This document shows, in pieces, positions 1-10,841 of a stretch of DNA of 64,000 nucleotides. The position numbers were made by a program, and so were the translations under genes. The stretch comes from Palaemon carinicauda (taxonomy: Eukaryota; Arthropoda; Malacostraca; Decapoda; Palaemonidae): the NCBI RefSeq assembly GCF_036898095.1, contig NC_090765.1, positions 34,185,888-34,249,887 of the forward strand, written 5' to 3'. The notes beneath the pieces were generated by a model. It saw nothing but the letters and a program-made list of their open reading frames with translations. It was not told the DNA's origin and ran no database searches. Within the stretch, counting starts at the first letter, position 1; every line of letters begins with the position of its first letter.

Positions 1-627
1 ATTGCTAAAATATCATGACTGCTTGGACTTTTTTAGGAGTTCAAAGGATATTAAAAGATCCTGAATTTAAAGAACCCAATTGTTGTTTAATGACTCTCCG
101 GGATTCGTTTTGCCGTGGTTTAGCTTTATTTTCTATTTTTGCCTACCAATGTTTTACACGAGTAATCTCCATTGATATGTTCAGTTAGTCATATTTATTT
201 TTCTTTTGTGAAAATAAAAATAGATTAAATATTAACCCACGCCAAAACTGCAGAGTTTTCAGCACTAAATTATTAAGATTGGTGAAACCATATTATCAAA
301 TTACTATTAATTACTGCCAAGTTTAAGATAAATTTTTTTGCATTTCATATTTCAAATTGTGTGTAGTGCTGCTTGTTCCTACATGGTATACCTACATCCA
401 TCCTTTAATGAGAGAGATTTTTTTTTAACGCAAGCTAACGGTCATTATCCAGCTGGTGAAGGTGCAGGGTGAGGAGTGCCCGACCCCTTTCCAGCTGGAG
501 AGCTTCACTTTAGTTTTGGCCATTTGTTGTTATCAGAACTTGAAATGCTTGTTCGTATTCTTCTTTTTTGCATCTTATTACTTGAAAGAATATTTATTGC
601 AATTGTTATATTCACTGTAATAATAAC
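1..627. other. AT-rich flank left of DIRS A1
   Basis: No gene is visible. The stretch is AT-rich and has only short open frames. Around 380-545 it weakly resembles the repeat found at 55027 and 55509: a TTTACAT/CTACAT-like start and a later block close to CTTCACTTTAGTTTTGGC. It may be intron of the receptor gene whose exons lie downstream, because those exons are on the + strand, but nothing here proves it. Confidence 0.4.
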
Positions 628-972
628 TTTTTGGGCTCAAGCCATGTCGTCCTGATAGAAATTCCTATAGGGTAGCTTCCTAGGGTATATTACAACTACG
701 GCGATATTCCCAGAGAATTTACCTTAAGGTACCCAGAATTCTAACTCCTGGAGCGAATATCCCTAATGAAAGGGATATCGCGACATATCAGAGGACGTAT
801 TCTTGACACGCCACATGGCAATCTGCACCACAAACAGAGATAACACATCGAAGGGGTCAATTGGCAAGAAAACGAAAACGAGAAAGTAAAAGGGGAGCCG
901 TTCCCAAGGCTCTCTCTTCTCCCGTTTCGTAAGCGTGCATTGCGCCAATCCTGGCGCCATCTGTATTCCTTT
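628..972 (+). repeat. A1 left inverted terminal repeat
   Basis: The sequence from GCCATGTCGTCCTGAT to GCGCCATCTGTATTCC recurs in inverted orientation at 24205-24540. The first ~15 bases (TTTTGGGCTCAAGCC) are specific to the left end, which matches DIRS elements, where the two ends differ beyond the shared ITR and both are represented in the internal complementary region. Confidence 0.85.
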
Positions 973-1040
973 TTGCGTACCTTAACAACTCGGTGTTTTT
1001 TCCTGTGTTTCTCGCAAATCTTGGATTTATTCAGCTTTTC

Positions 1041-1112
1041 ATGGCTTCTTCAACTTCGTCTGCATCGGATAAGTTGAGTACCATTTCTTTTATGTATAAA
1101 TGTAGGCTCTTG
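1041..1112 (+). CDS. Candidate first coding exon of A1 gag
   Basis: An ATG at 1041 opens a short Ser/Thr-rich frame (MASSTSSASDKLSTIS, then FMYKCRLL). The A2 copy keeps nearly the same peptide at 16526-16455 (MLSPTSSASDKLSTIS). In A1 the frame meets a plausible donor, TTG|GTAAAT, at 1112/1113 in phase 0. The main gag exon begins after a clean acceptor (CTTTGCAG|GAG) at 3096/3097, also in phase 0, so splicing would join the two in frame and remove about 2 kb. In A2 the donor GT is AT, so A2 may use another donor or be unspliceable. The splice is inferred; the peptide conservation is seen. Confidence 0.5.
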
Positions 1113-3096
1113 GTAAATTTTAAAGTGTTTAATAGTATTAATCTTTGTTACAAGAGCCGTTGCCTACCGGAGCCATCCTGGACGCTGTCGCTCGCTAGGT
1201 ATGAGTTTTAGTTAGCCAGAGCGACGTTCCCGGTTGTTTTGCCTTAATAAATTTTAACTATTTAGCGTTACATAGGATTTCCTTTCTCGTGCTTTTAGTA
1301 TTATTTATTTTGGCGAAGTATTCGCCAACTCTGGCCTACGCTAGGCCATGTAGCCTAGTCGTTTGGTCCTAGTACTTTCCTACATGATTTTGGATTTTCG
1401 AGTGTTTTGAAATTTTATTGAAGCTTTAGGCAGTTTTTTATGCATTCAAGATTTTGTTGATTATTTCCAAGATAGTATACGAGTGAGTTTCGGTGATTTA
1501 GGTAATCGATTCTCTTAGTGCCTAGGCTAAGTTGCTTATGGAGCCTTAGTATACTTTCTCATACTCCCCGGTTGCTTTCTTTTCTTCGGAGAAGGTATGC
1601 AATCCCTTTCCCTCTGTTTAAGCCTTGGGCTTAACCCTAGTGGTTTATCTGAATTAACTTTTGATACAACTATACTGGGGTGTTACTGTACCTCCCTGTT
1701 CCAGTAAGTCTGGCTTCAGAGAGAGACAGAACATCAGAGTTTTTAGTCTGAGTCTGTGTTGGTCTGGCTTGGGGTAGAGTCTCCCTCGCTAGCCTGACGC
1801 AGACATAGGAGGCTTAGCCTCCTGAGGTCACTGCCGAAGGTTTCTGTACGAGATGATTCCTTCTTTTGTGATCTAGCAGACTAGTCCTTGTTGCTGTTCT
1901 CGGTGGGAGGATAAGATCCTTTCCCTGGGAGTAGTAACACCTTCCTTTCTTTGGTTCAGTGGGGGTTGGCAAGTATTGCTGGCCTCCCTCCTTGGATCTC
2001 CCTTAGGCTAAGATGAGTTTTCTTGACTGCGGGTGATTCTTCACTAAAGCAAGGTTGGTAGGACCCTCTTTTGTCCCTTCCCCCTCTATTTCTGTAATGG
2101 CCTAGCCATTACAGTACTGTACGTCATTCTACATCTGGACCTAGGATAGGTTAGGATGTGGAATTGACTCAGTCCCTTGCCGGCCGGCAAAGGTCTTCTG
2201 CTTTGAGTGCTCCCCGGACCTCCCTTGGTCCCTCGTCCATGTCTGTCTGTAGAGCCAGACGACATTGGTCAGGAAGCCTGAATTAGATTCTCCCCTTCCT
2301 CTTATGCACTCTTTCGGATTGCCGGGCTTGGGGGTAGTATACTCTCTTATCCCGGCATCCATTCTGTTTTCTTCTAGTGCTGTACCCGACCCGGCTGCCG
2401 GCCTATCCGGGCAGTCGTAGTCCTCTGGTTCTTTTGCTGCTGGCCGGCATCGGTTGTTTACCTTTGCTGGCCGGCTATTGTCAAGCCCTTGTCTGCCGGT
2501 TGCTATGAGCAGTGGCCGGCAGCCGGGTGTTACCTTGTGTAGTTGCCGGCCGGCAGTCATTGCCGGCCGACATTGGCTGTTGCCGGCCGGCAGTTACTGC
2601 CGGCCGGCTCATGCATTTGAACCAGCGTTCTGCCGCCTCATAGCTGTTAAGTAGTATACTTTAAAGCTAGTTATGGTGTGTGCCGGCTGGCGCATTACCT
2701 TCTATACTGTACCAGTATTCTTCAGTATAACATATACTGTAGGAAGAAAACTATAGTATAGTATTGGTACAACACTGTTTGTTCCACACTTTTGTGTTGT
2801 CTTGCACAGCCCTTTGGTGTTGCCTTACAGATAAGAAATTGAGTTCTTTCTTGTCTATTATCCGGTATTTTAAAATCATATCTTAGGTGTGAGCTCCACC
2901 TGTTTCCTCTGGAAATTTTTCATTGGTTACTCTAGGACAGATTAACCATACGATTTTATTATCTGGAAGGCTGCAACAATTGGTTGTGCGGGAAAACACA
3001 AGTGTGTGTCTTTCCTTTCTGATTTGTTATGCTAACTGTGCATATCCAGTGATACGTAGTTCACTTGATACTCATGGAAATTTCTTCTCTTTGCAG
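1113..3096 (+). other. A1 leader / putative gag intron
   Basis: About 2 kb without a credible gene. It is T-rich, with a cluster of CCGGCCGG-type palindromes at 2380-2690, and ends in a polypyrimidine tract and acceptor (TTTCTTCTCTTTGCAG) just before the conserved gag frame. Its counterpart is at 14397-16454 in A2. Open frames here (for example around 2141-2654) are byproducts of the GC-rich palindromes. Confidence 0.55.
2380..2690. repeat. Cluster of CCGGCCGG palindromes
   Basis: Repeated copies of the self-complementary core TGCCGGCCGGCA or slightly shorter forms lie through this stretch (for example near 2394, 2440, 2468, 2540, 2565, 2583 and 2598). The corresponding part of A2 (14795-15440) has an even larger cluster. 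The palindromes stand out against T-rich surroundings. Confidence 0.8.
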
Positions 3097-5053
3097 GAGG
3101 TACGTCCAAAGTGCGGAGGTGCTCTCTGCAACGTCCGCAGTAAGAACTTCCGCGAACATGAGTTATGTAGGAGGCACGCAGCATGCGCTGTCTCCAAGGG
3201 TGATCTCCGGTATTGGGACCCCCAGGTATGTACCGTGTGCTCTAACCTGATTACTGAGACTTTTGATTCCCCTAGGACAGCGGAATCAAGGGATATTAGC
3301 AAGGGAGAAGCTTCGCACCTGGGTAAGGGGCTTCCAGAAGAACACCTCTGGACCTTATCTTCCAAGTGAGAAGATGAGGGCTTACCTTTTCCCTATGGCA
3401 TCAGCTGATGCAGTGATTCCCCAGCCTCAAGAGGAGATCCCCCTAGTTCAGATCCAGGTGGATGCTGAAGTGGCGGTCGCCTTGCAAGACATCCAGTTGG
3501 ACGACAGGATGTCAGACGTGTCCGAGCGTCTGGAGGAAGACCTCCTGGCAGGAGGCCAGGATGAAGATCAAGCCCCAGACATTGTAGAGGAAGAAGCCGA
3601 CGAGGTGTCGGCTGCTCCGGTTCTGATCCCTGAACCTATTCCCTCAACATCTTCCGCTCTCCCAGTAGAGCTGGGACAGGCCCTCTCCTCCATTGTTGGA
3701 ATGATCCAACAAATGCAGAAGGAGAATATGGAGAAGGCGGCTGCAATGGAACTGCAGATGCAGAAGCTTGCAGCATCACGTGGGCCCCAGAAAAGGCTCA
3801 ATGTGAAAGACCTTCCCGTGTGCACAGATGCTAACCCGTGGAGATATGCTGAGCACATGCCGATGACGACTGGAAAGATCGTCATGTCGGATAAGCTGGG
3901 TTCAGTTCCCCTTGAGGAGGTGGAATTCTGGCCCAGCAAAGGGTCATATCCAGACTGTTATGTCCGGTTGAGGAAGGAACCAGCTTCAAAGGAGGAGACA
4001 GAGCCGAAGGAGGTCATAGTGATGGACCATGCTAAGGCTCAAGCTTTGCTTTCATCTTCGATGAAAGAGAGGGGCTTCACGAACTCAAAGGTAGCTGCAT
4101 TGAGTAAGAAGCTCCCTTCCTTTGTGTCCTCTCCTGCTAGAGCCTTCCCCTTTTTGCTGAAAGGGTTTGCGGCTGTATTAAAAGCAGTCGAGGCTGGCAA
4201 GCCTTGCCCCTCCCTTGAGGAGTGTAAACCCTTGTCGCTGGCCCTACCCATGGACCACAAGGACTGGAAGGACGTCCATCTTACCTTCTCAGTCGGGAAG
4301 TTGGAGGCTGATATTGCCGGACGTCAGTTCGGTGAGAACCTCCCTAAGCTGTCTGACTTTCTTTTGCGGAGAGAGCTCGAGACAAAAGAAAGACTGGCTG
4401 CCTCAATGTCTCTTCAGACCACTCTTGAGACGATGGCAAGTGACCCCAAGGTCCATGAAATGTTCATGGTAGTGGCCAAGACTCATCTGGCCACAGTGAC
4501 GAAGGATCTTTACAGCTTCGTCAGGGCGAAGAGAGCTTGTAGGGAGTTCGTGTTCACCTCGGCTATGGTGAGGCACGAGCCAAGGAAACTAATCTCCTCC
4601 AACATTTGGGGCAAAGACCTTTTCCCTAGCGAATTGGTCAAAGAAGTTGTGGATAAGGCCGCCACGGAGAATAGAAATCTTCTCCAGAAGTGGGGCCTAT
4701 CTATCAAGAGAAAGTCTTCCCCGGATGAGGGTCCCCAACCAAAGAGGAAGACTAAAAGGACTAGGCTACCGTCTCGGCCAGCCAAGCCAGTTGAACAGCA
4801 ACAGCAACAGCAATTGCCGATGCCTTCAGTGCCCCAGATGGTGGTACAAACCCCGACCACTTTCCAGTGGGTACCCCAGGCCGTGCCGACGCAGTCCCCG
4901 GCATTCAACCCAACGTTCGAAGGGCAGTCAACTTCCTTTCGAGCAAAGCCTAGAGGAGCAGCCAGAGGCTCGTCTAGGCGCCCCTCAAGAGGAAGGGGAT
5001 TCAGGGGTGGTCGCGGTCAGGGAGGCAAGACCTCAGGACGGCAGTCCAAGTGA
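3097..5053 (+). pseudogene. DIRS A1 gag, one frameshift
   Basis: Structural Gag-like protein of a DIRS element. The N-terminal part (frame from 3097) carries a Cys/His cluster: Cys at KCGGALC, His in EHELCRRH, and VCTVC. It could bind zinc and is conserved in A2. Near 3300 A1 has one extra base relative to A2 (AGCAAGGGAG versus GCGAGGGAG), moving the rest into the frame open to 5053. That 596-codon frame has an acidic stretch (about residues 85-120), a short coiled coil rich in Gln/Met (138-172), a glutamine run near 515, and an Arg/Gly-rich tail ending GGRGQGGKTSGRQSK that probably binds nucleic acid. The RT frame follows at once (TGAGATG). Apart from the single frameshift the gene looks well preserved. 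Confidence 0.75.
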
Positions 5054-5054
5054 G

Positions 5055-6925
5055 ATGATACCGGTAGGAGGGAGACTTCAGAATTTTCGGGATCGGTGGA
5101 CCTTCGATCCCTGGGCCCACAGCCTACTCAAGAATGGACTGGGCTGGAGCTGGTACAGCACTCCACCCCCGTGCCCTCGGTTTTTCCAACACTCCACCCC
5201 CGTGCCCTCGGTTTTTCCAACACTCCACCCCCGTTCTGGAGGAGTACATCCAAGATTTGTTGGAGGAATAAAGTGATCCGAAGGGTAAAGTCCATCAAAT
5301 TCCAAGGGAGGCTGTTTTGTGTTCCCAAGAAGGACTCGGAAAAACTCAGAGTCATTCTGGACTTGTCGCCACTCAACAAGTTCATACTGAACTGCAAGTT
5401 CAAGATGCTAACACTGCAACACATAAGGACCTTACTGCCCAAGAGGGCATATACCGTCTCCATAGACTTGTCAGACGCCTATTGGCACGTTCCAATCAAC
5501 CGTCGACTCTCCCCCTACCTAGGGTTCAAGCTACAACGAAGACTATACGCCTTCAGAGCCATGCCATTCGGGCTAAATATAGCTCCAAGGATCTTCACGA
5601 AGCTTGCGAGCGTAGCTCTCAAGCAATTACGCCTAAAGGGAATTCAGGTAGTAGCCTACCTGGACGACTGGCTGGTGTGGGCAGCATCCAAGACAGAATG
5701 CTTGCAAGCTTCCATTCATGTGATCCAGTTCCCAGAGTATCTAGGCTTCAAGATCAACAGAAAAAAGTTTCAACTTTCTCCATCTCAAAAGTTCCAGTGG
5801 CTGGGAATCCACTGGGACCTAATGTCACACCGTTTCTCCATCCCGGCGAAGAAAAGGAAGGAGATAGCGGGTTCTGTCAAGAGACTTCTAGATTCCGAAA
5901 GGATATCAAGACGCGAGCAGGAGAGAGTACTGGGTTCTCTCCAGTTTGCTTCGGTGACAGACCCGGTGCTAAGAGCACAGCTAAAGGATGCAACCGGAGT
6001 TTGGAGAAGTTATGCATCAAACGCGCGAAGAGATCTGAGAAGACCAGTTCTGTTTCGTCTGCGTACTCTTCTCAGGCCTTGGTCCCAAGCCAGACATCTA
6101 AAGAAGTCGGTTCTTCTTCAGCCACCTCCCCCGTCGGTGACGATTCACTCAGACGCTACGAAGGAGGGATGGGGAGGTCACTCTCATCGGAAAAAAGTCC
6201 AGGGGACTTGGTCCAAGCTATTCAAGACCTTTCACATAAACTTTCTAGAAGCTATGGCAGTGCTCCTTACCTTAAAGAAAGTCTCCCTGCGTCACTCGAT
6301 CCACATATAGTTGGTGCTGGACAGCGAGGTAGTTGTGAGATGCTTGAATCGACATGGATCAAGGTCACCACCTCTCAACCAGGTGATGTTGGCCATCTTC
6401 CGATTGGCGGAAAAGAAGAAGTGGTACCTGTCGGCAGTTCACCTTCAAGGAGTCCGCAATGTGACAGCGGACGCTCTATCCAGGTTCACACCGATAGAGT
6501 CGGAATGGTCCTTAGACGCAGGATCATTCTCCTTCATCTTGAGTCATGTCCCAGAACTGCAGATAGACCTCTTTGCGACGAAAGACAACAAGAAGTTGCC
6601 CCTGTACGTGTCCCCGTACGAGGACCCCTTAGCGGAAGCAGTGGACGCGATGTCCCTCGACTGGAACAGATGGTCCAGGATTTATCTGTTCCCTCCTCAC
6701 AACCTTCTGTTGAGGGTCCTCAACAAACTGAGATCCTTCAAGGGGGTAGCGGCAATAGGGGCCCACAAGTGGCCGAGCAGCGTGTGGTTCCCCCTGGTAT
6801 TGGAACTACGGCTGAAGTTTCTACCGCTACCAGATCCAGTTCTGACCCAGCGAGTCCAGAAGTCTACTGTCTGCGCTTCATTACAAAAAACCCGGACCCT
6901 GCAGCTCATAATTTTCTCTCCCTAG
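5055..6925 (+). pseudogene. DIRS A1 RT-RNase H-MT, broken
   Basis: Reverse transcriptase with RNase H and the Dam-like methyltransferase domain typical of DIRS elements. RT blocks are clear: FCVPKKD, RVILDLSPLNKF, VSIDLSDAYWHVPI (palm Asp), FRAMPFGLNIAPRIFTKL and the catalytic YLDDW (about 5658). RNase H follows (IHSDATKEGWGG, INFLEAMAV, LVLDSEVVV, ADALSR), then the MT block (QIDLFAT, YLFPPHN, AHKWPSSVWFP). Lesions relative to A2: a 32-bp unit tandemly duplicated at 5169-5232, a one-base shift near 5270 creating TAA, and an in-frame TAG at 6308-6310 where A2 has AGG. It overlaps the YR frame by 256 nt. Confidence 0.85.
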
Positions 6926-7687
6926 CGGTGAGAAAGCGTTTCGGGATTTCGAAAGCCAGCATAGACTTCCTAGAGGAATATAAGTGCAAATCTACTAGAA
7001 GGCAATAAAGTTCCGAAAGCCTGCACTAGGCTCAGACCTTCAGCACCTCCAAAGCCCATTTCATTGTCTTTAGACAAAGTTCTTCATTTCGCTTCTCTGT
7101 TGAGCAATGAGGAGGGTGCGTTAAAGGATTTGACCCAAAAAGTTATTTTCCTATTTGCACTCGCGTCCGGGGCCAGGGTTAGTGAGATTGTAGCCCTCTC
7201 GAGAGAGGAAGGTCGTGTTCAGTTCCTGGATGGGGGAGAACTGAACCTGTTTCCGGATCCTACGTTTCTCGCCAAGAATGAGTTACCCACCAACAGGTGG
7301 GGTCCCTGGAGAATCTGCCCTCTGAAAGAAGATGCATCGCTATGTCCAGTAGAATACCTAAAGGTCTATCTTCATAGAACTTCAGACTTCAAGGGTGGTC
7401 AACTATTCAGGGGAGAAACATCAGGCTCAAATTTATCATTGAATCAACTCAGGGCGAAAATCACATATTTTATTCGCAGAGCGGATCCTGACAGTACACC
7501 CGCAGGTCACGATCCGAGGAAAGTTGCTTCATCCTTAAATTTCCTTAATTGTATGGATTTTGAATATCTTCATTCATACACTGGCTGGAAGTCTTCCAGA
7601 GTGTTCTTTCGCCACAATGCAAAGCAAGTGGAGCAACTAAAGAGATCTGTGGTAGCAGTGGGTTGCGTCATTAACCCTGCTGTTTAA
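6670..7687 (+). pseudogene. DIRS A1 tyrosine recombinase, inactivated
   Basis: Tyrosine recombinase that in DIRS elements inserts the circular cDNA. The start chosen is the Met of MVQDL, which is conserved in A2 and lies inside the MT frame. After CKSTRRQ a deletion removes about 65-70 codons relative to A2, most of the core-binding domain, and shifts the frame. The catalytic half reopens to 7687 with the first Arg (SGARVSEI) and HDPRKV intact, but the nucleophile is lost: FFRHNAK where A2 has FFRHYAK (TAT to AAT). The copy cannot be catalytic. Confidence 0.85.
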
Positions 7688-8523
<836 letters not shown>

Positions 8524-8571
8524 TGTAGCGATACACGAGGTGCTACAGATACTGTATGTAGGGAGGGGTCC

Positions 8572-8622
8572 TACAGCCCTTTTCTTTTTTTTTTTTTTTT
8601 TTTTTTTGAAAAGGGACAGGGC
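8572..8622. repeat. Hairpin with T23 loop near the A2 ICR
   Basis: CCCTTTTC and GAAAAGGG flank a run of 23 T. In A1 the same place (about 24142-24158) reads CCCTTTCTATGAAAGGG, a hairpin with a 3-nt loop. The homopolymer expanded inside the loop after the copies diverged. Confidence 0.75.
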
Positions 8623-8626
8623 GGGT

Positions 8627-8720
8627 CCATCAGGACGACATGGCCATCTTACCCACAAATAGATTTTTCGCTTCGCTCAAAATCCGTTTTTTGGGCTCAA
8701 GCCATGTCGTCCTGATGGAA
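8627..8720 (-). repeat. A2 internal complementary region (ICR)
   Basis: Read on the + strand, this segment is the element's 3' end (CATGGCCATCTTACCC to CAAAATCCGTTTT) fused directly to its 5' start (TTTTGGGCTCAAGCCATG). The ICR of a DIRS element is complementary to both ends and is thought to template their joining into a circular intermediate. It lies between YR and the 3' ITR, as in DIRS-1. Confidence 0.85.
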
Positions 8721-9623
8721 GTATACCAGAGCATTACTGTATCTGTGGATTCTCAATACGTGCCGTACTCCTCAGGAATGTTTCTTAGTCAACTCGACTG
8801 AAAGACCTAAGATGTTACCGTTATACATCTTTTCACTAATCATAAACCATGAAAGCGCTTCCTGCCCCCTACAGGGAGGAGTCCTACTAGACTCTTGAAA
8901 CTAACGTAGAGTACATATACCTATGTATGACTCACTCGCAAGCCAATACAATATAGTGGTCTCACTCTATATGAAGTAAAGCATAGTCCTTACGGAACTA
9001 CAGCATCCAAGGGAAAACCCGACCAGCCCCTTGGTCGAAATAGAAATAGACAAAAAGGTTATATCTGCGTAGGATTAAACTTGCTGCCGCCACCGTCCTC
9101 TGAGAAGGATGGAGCCCTTTATGCTAAGGAAAGTATAAACCAGTGCAACAAGGCTTGCATTAAGGAACAGGCTATTATAGATATCCCCGATTAATATACA
9201 TAGGCTGAATGCTCAATAATTAAAATGAAATCAATATAGGTGAAGGAGACGCAAGGTTCCCGAGAACAAGTTTATTGATTAACAATAAATTGACATGGTT
9301 ACCACAATTATATACATATGATAGGTGGATGACCAACAATTTACACAAGTACTGTAGTGCATGGATGTATGGTTATCTGAAAGAAAACAATCAGGTCACT
9401 TGTCACATACCAAGGTATCAAAGTTAAACGTCCATGTTACTATTCACTGACATTAGCGTCAGAAACGCTCGGCACACCTGTCTGTACTTGTGCTACAATC
9501 ACCATAATGCTGGAACAGTCATTGTGGGCTCCCAGAGCCTTCACTTCTAGTTATAGCAACGCATATAACTATACACTCACCCAAGAATCAAAGTCCCAAT
9601 TAAATCCCCTGTTCCTCGCAGAG
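8721..9623 (-). other. A2 3' UTR with conserved poly(A) signal
   Basis: Noncoding, homologous to A1 7688-7997 plus 23449-24035. On the - strand it contains AATAAA at 9276-9271 in the context CAATAAACTTGTTCTCG, matched in A1 at 23482-23487 (CAATAAACTTGTTCTTG). That makes it a credible polyadenylation signal for the family. Confidence 0.65.
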
Positions 9624-10841
9624 TTAAACAACAGGGTTAATGACGCAACCAACTGCTACCACAGACCTCTTTAGCTGCTCCACTTGCTTAGCATAGTGGC
9701 GAAAGAATACCCTGGAAGACTTCCAGCCAGTGTATGAACGAAGGTGTTCAAAATCCATAAAGTTAAAGAAGTTTAAGGATGAAGCAACTTTCCTCGGATC
9801 ATGACCTGCGGGTGAACTGTCAGGATCCGCTCTGCGAATAAAATATGTAATTTTCGCCCTAAGTTGATTTAAAGATAAATTCGAGCCCGATGTTTCTCCT
9901 TTGAATAGTTGGCCCCCATGGAAGTCTGAAGTTCTACGAAGATAGACCTTTAGGCATTCTACGGGACATAGAGATGCATCTTCTTTCAGAGGGCAGATTC
10001 TCCAGTGACCCCACCTGTTGGTGGCCAACTCGTTCTTAGCGAGAAACGTAGGGTCCGGAAACAGGTTCAGTTCTCCCCCATCCAGGAACTGAACCCGGCC
10101 CTCCTCTCTCGAGAGGGCTACAATCTCACTAACTCTGGCCCCAGAAGCTAGGGCAAAAAGGAAGATCACTTTTTGAGTCAGGTCCTTCAGTGCACACTCC
10201 TCATTATCCAGTAATGAGGCAAAATGAAGGACTTTGTCTAAAGACCATGAAATAGGCTTTGGAGGAGCTGAAGGTCTAAGCCTAGCACAGGCCTTCGGGA
10301 TCTTGTTAAAAATCTCGTTAGCGAGGTCTACCTGGAAGGCATACAGAATGGGTCTTGTCAGAGCTGACTTACATGTAGAAATCGTGTTAGCCGCCAGCCC
10401 CTGTCCGTGGAGGTGGATGAAGAAGGATAGGCAGAACTCTGTAGAGATCTCATGCGGATTCTTGTCTTTGACAAAGGCTACCCATTTCTTCCATGCTGAT
10501 TCGTACTGCCTTCTTGTAGACTTGCACTTATATTCTTCCAGGAAGTCGATGCTATCTTTCGAAATTCCGAACCGTTTCTTCACCGCTAGGGAGAGAAAAT
10601 CATGAGCTGCAGGGTCCGGGTTTTCTGTAATGAAGCGTAGACAGTCGACTTCTGGACTTGCTGGGACAGAACTGGGTCCGGGAGTGGTAGAAACTCTAGT
10701 CGTAGTTCCAGAGCTAGAGGGAACCATACACTGTTCGGCCACTTGTGGGCCACTATCGCTGCTACTCCCTTGAAGGATCTCAGTTTGTTGAGGACCCTCA
10801 ACATCAGATTGTGAGGGGGAAACAGGTAGATCCTGGACCAT
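9624..10841 (-). CDS. DIRS A2 tyrosine recombinase (intact)
   Basis: Uninterrupted 405-residue YR. The chosen start is the Met of MVQDLPV, inside the MT frame, giving a 256-nt overlap identical in length to A1. The N-terminal half contains the core-binding-like region (CKSTRRQYESAWKKWVAFV, LSFFIHLHGQGLAANTIS, SALTRPILY). The catalytic half has the first Arg in SGARVSEIVAL, a TFLAKNELATNRW block, HDPRKVASS (His and second Arg), GWKSSRVFFRHYAKQ with the nucleophilic Tyr, and ends INPVV. All four expected catalytic positions (R, H, R, Y) are present, so this is one of only two uninterrupted recombinases in the window. A 691-codon open frame extends upstream to 11699, but that part is a shadow of RT/RNase H. 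Confidence 0.88.
   Translation of the reverse strand: MVQDLPVSPSQSDVEGPQQTEILQGSSSDSGPQVAEQCMVPSSSGTTTRVSTTPGPSSVPASPEVDCLRFITENPDPAAHDFLSLAVKKRFGISKDSIDFLEEYKCKSTRRQYESAWKKWVAFVKDKNPHEISTEFCLSFFIHLHGQGLAANTISTCKSALTRPILYAFQVDLANEIFNKIPKACARLRPSAPPKPISWSLDKVLHFASLLDNEECALKDLTQKVIFLFALASGARVSEIVALSREEGRVQFLDGGELNLFPDPTFLAKNELATNRWGHWRICPLKEDASLCPVECLKVYLRRTSDFHGGQLFKGETSGSNLSLNQLRAKITYFIRRADPDSSPAGHDPRKVASSLNFFNFMDFEHLRSYTGWKSSRVFFRHYAKQVEQLKRSVVAVGCVINPVV

Noticed and set aside
2141..2654. Open frames in the A1 leader
   Set aside because: They depend on CCGGCCGG palindromes and are not conserved in the A2 leader.
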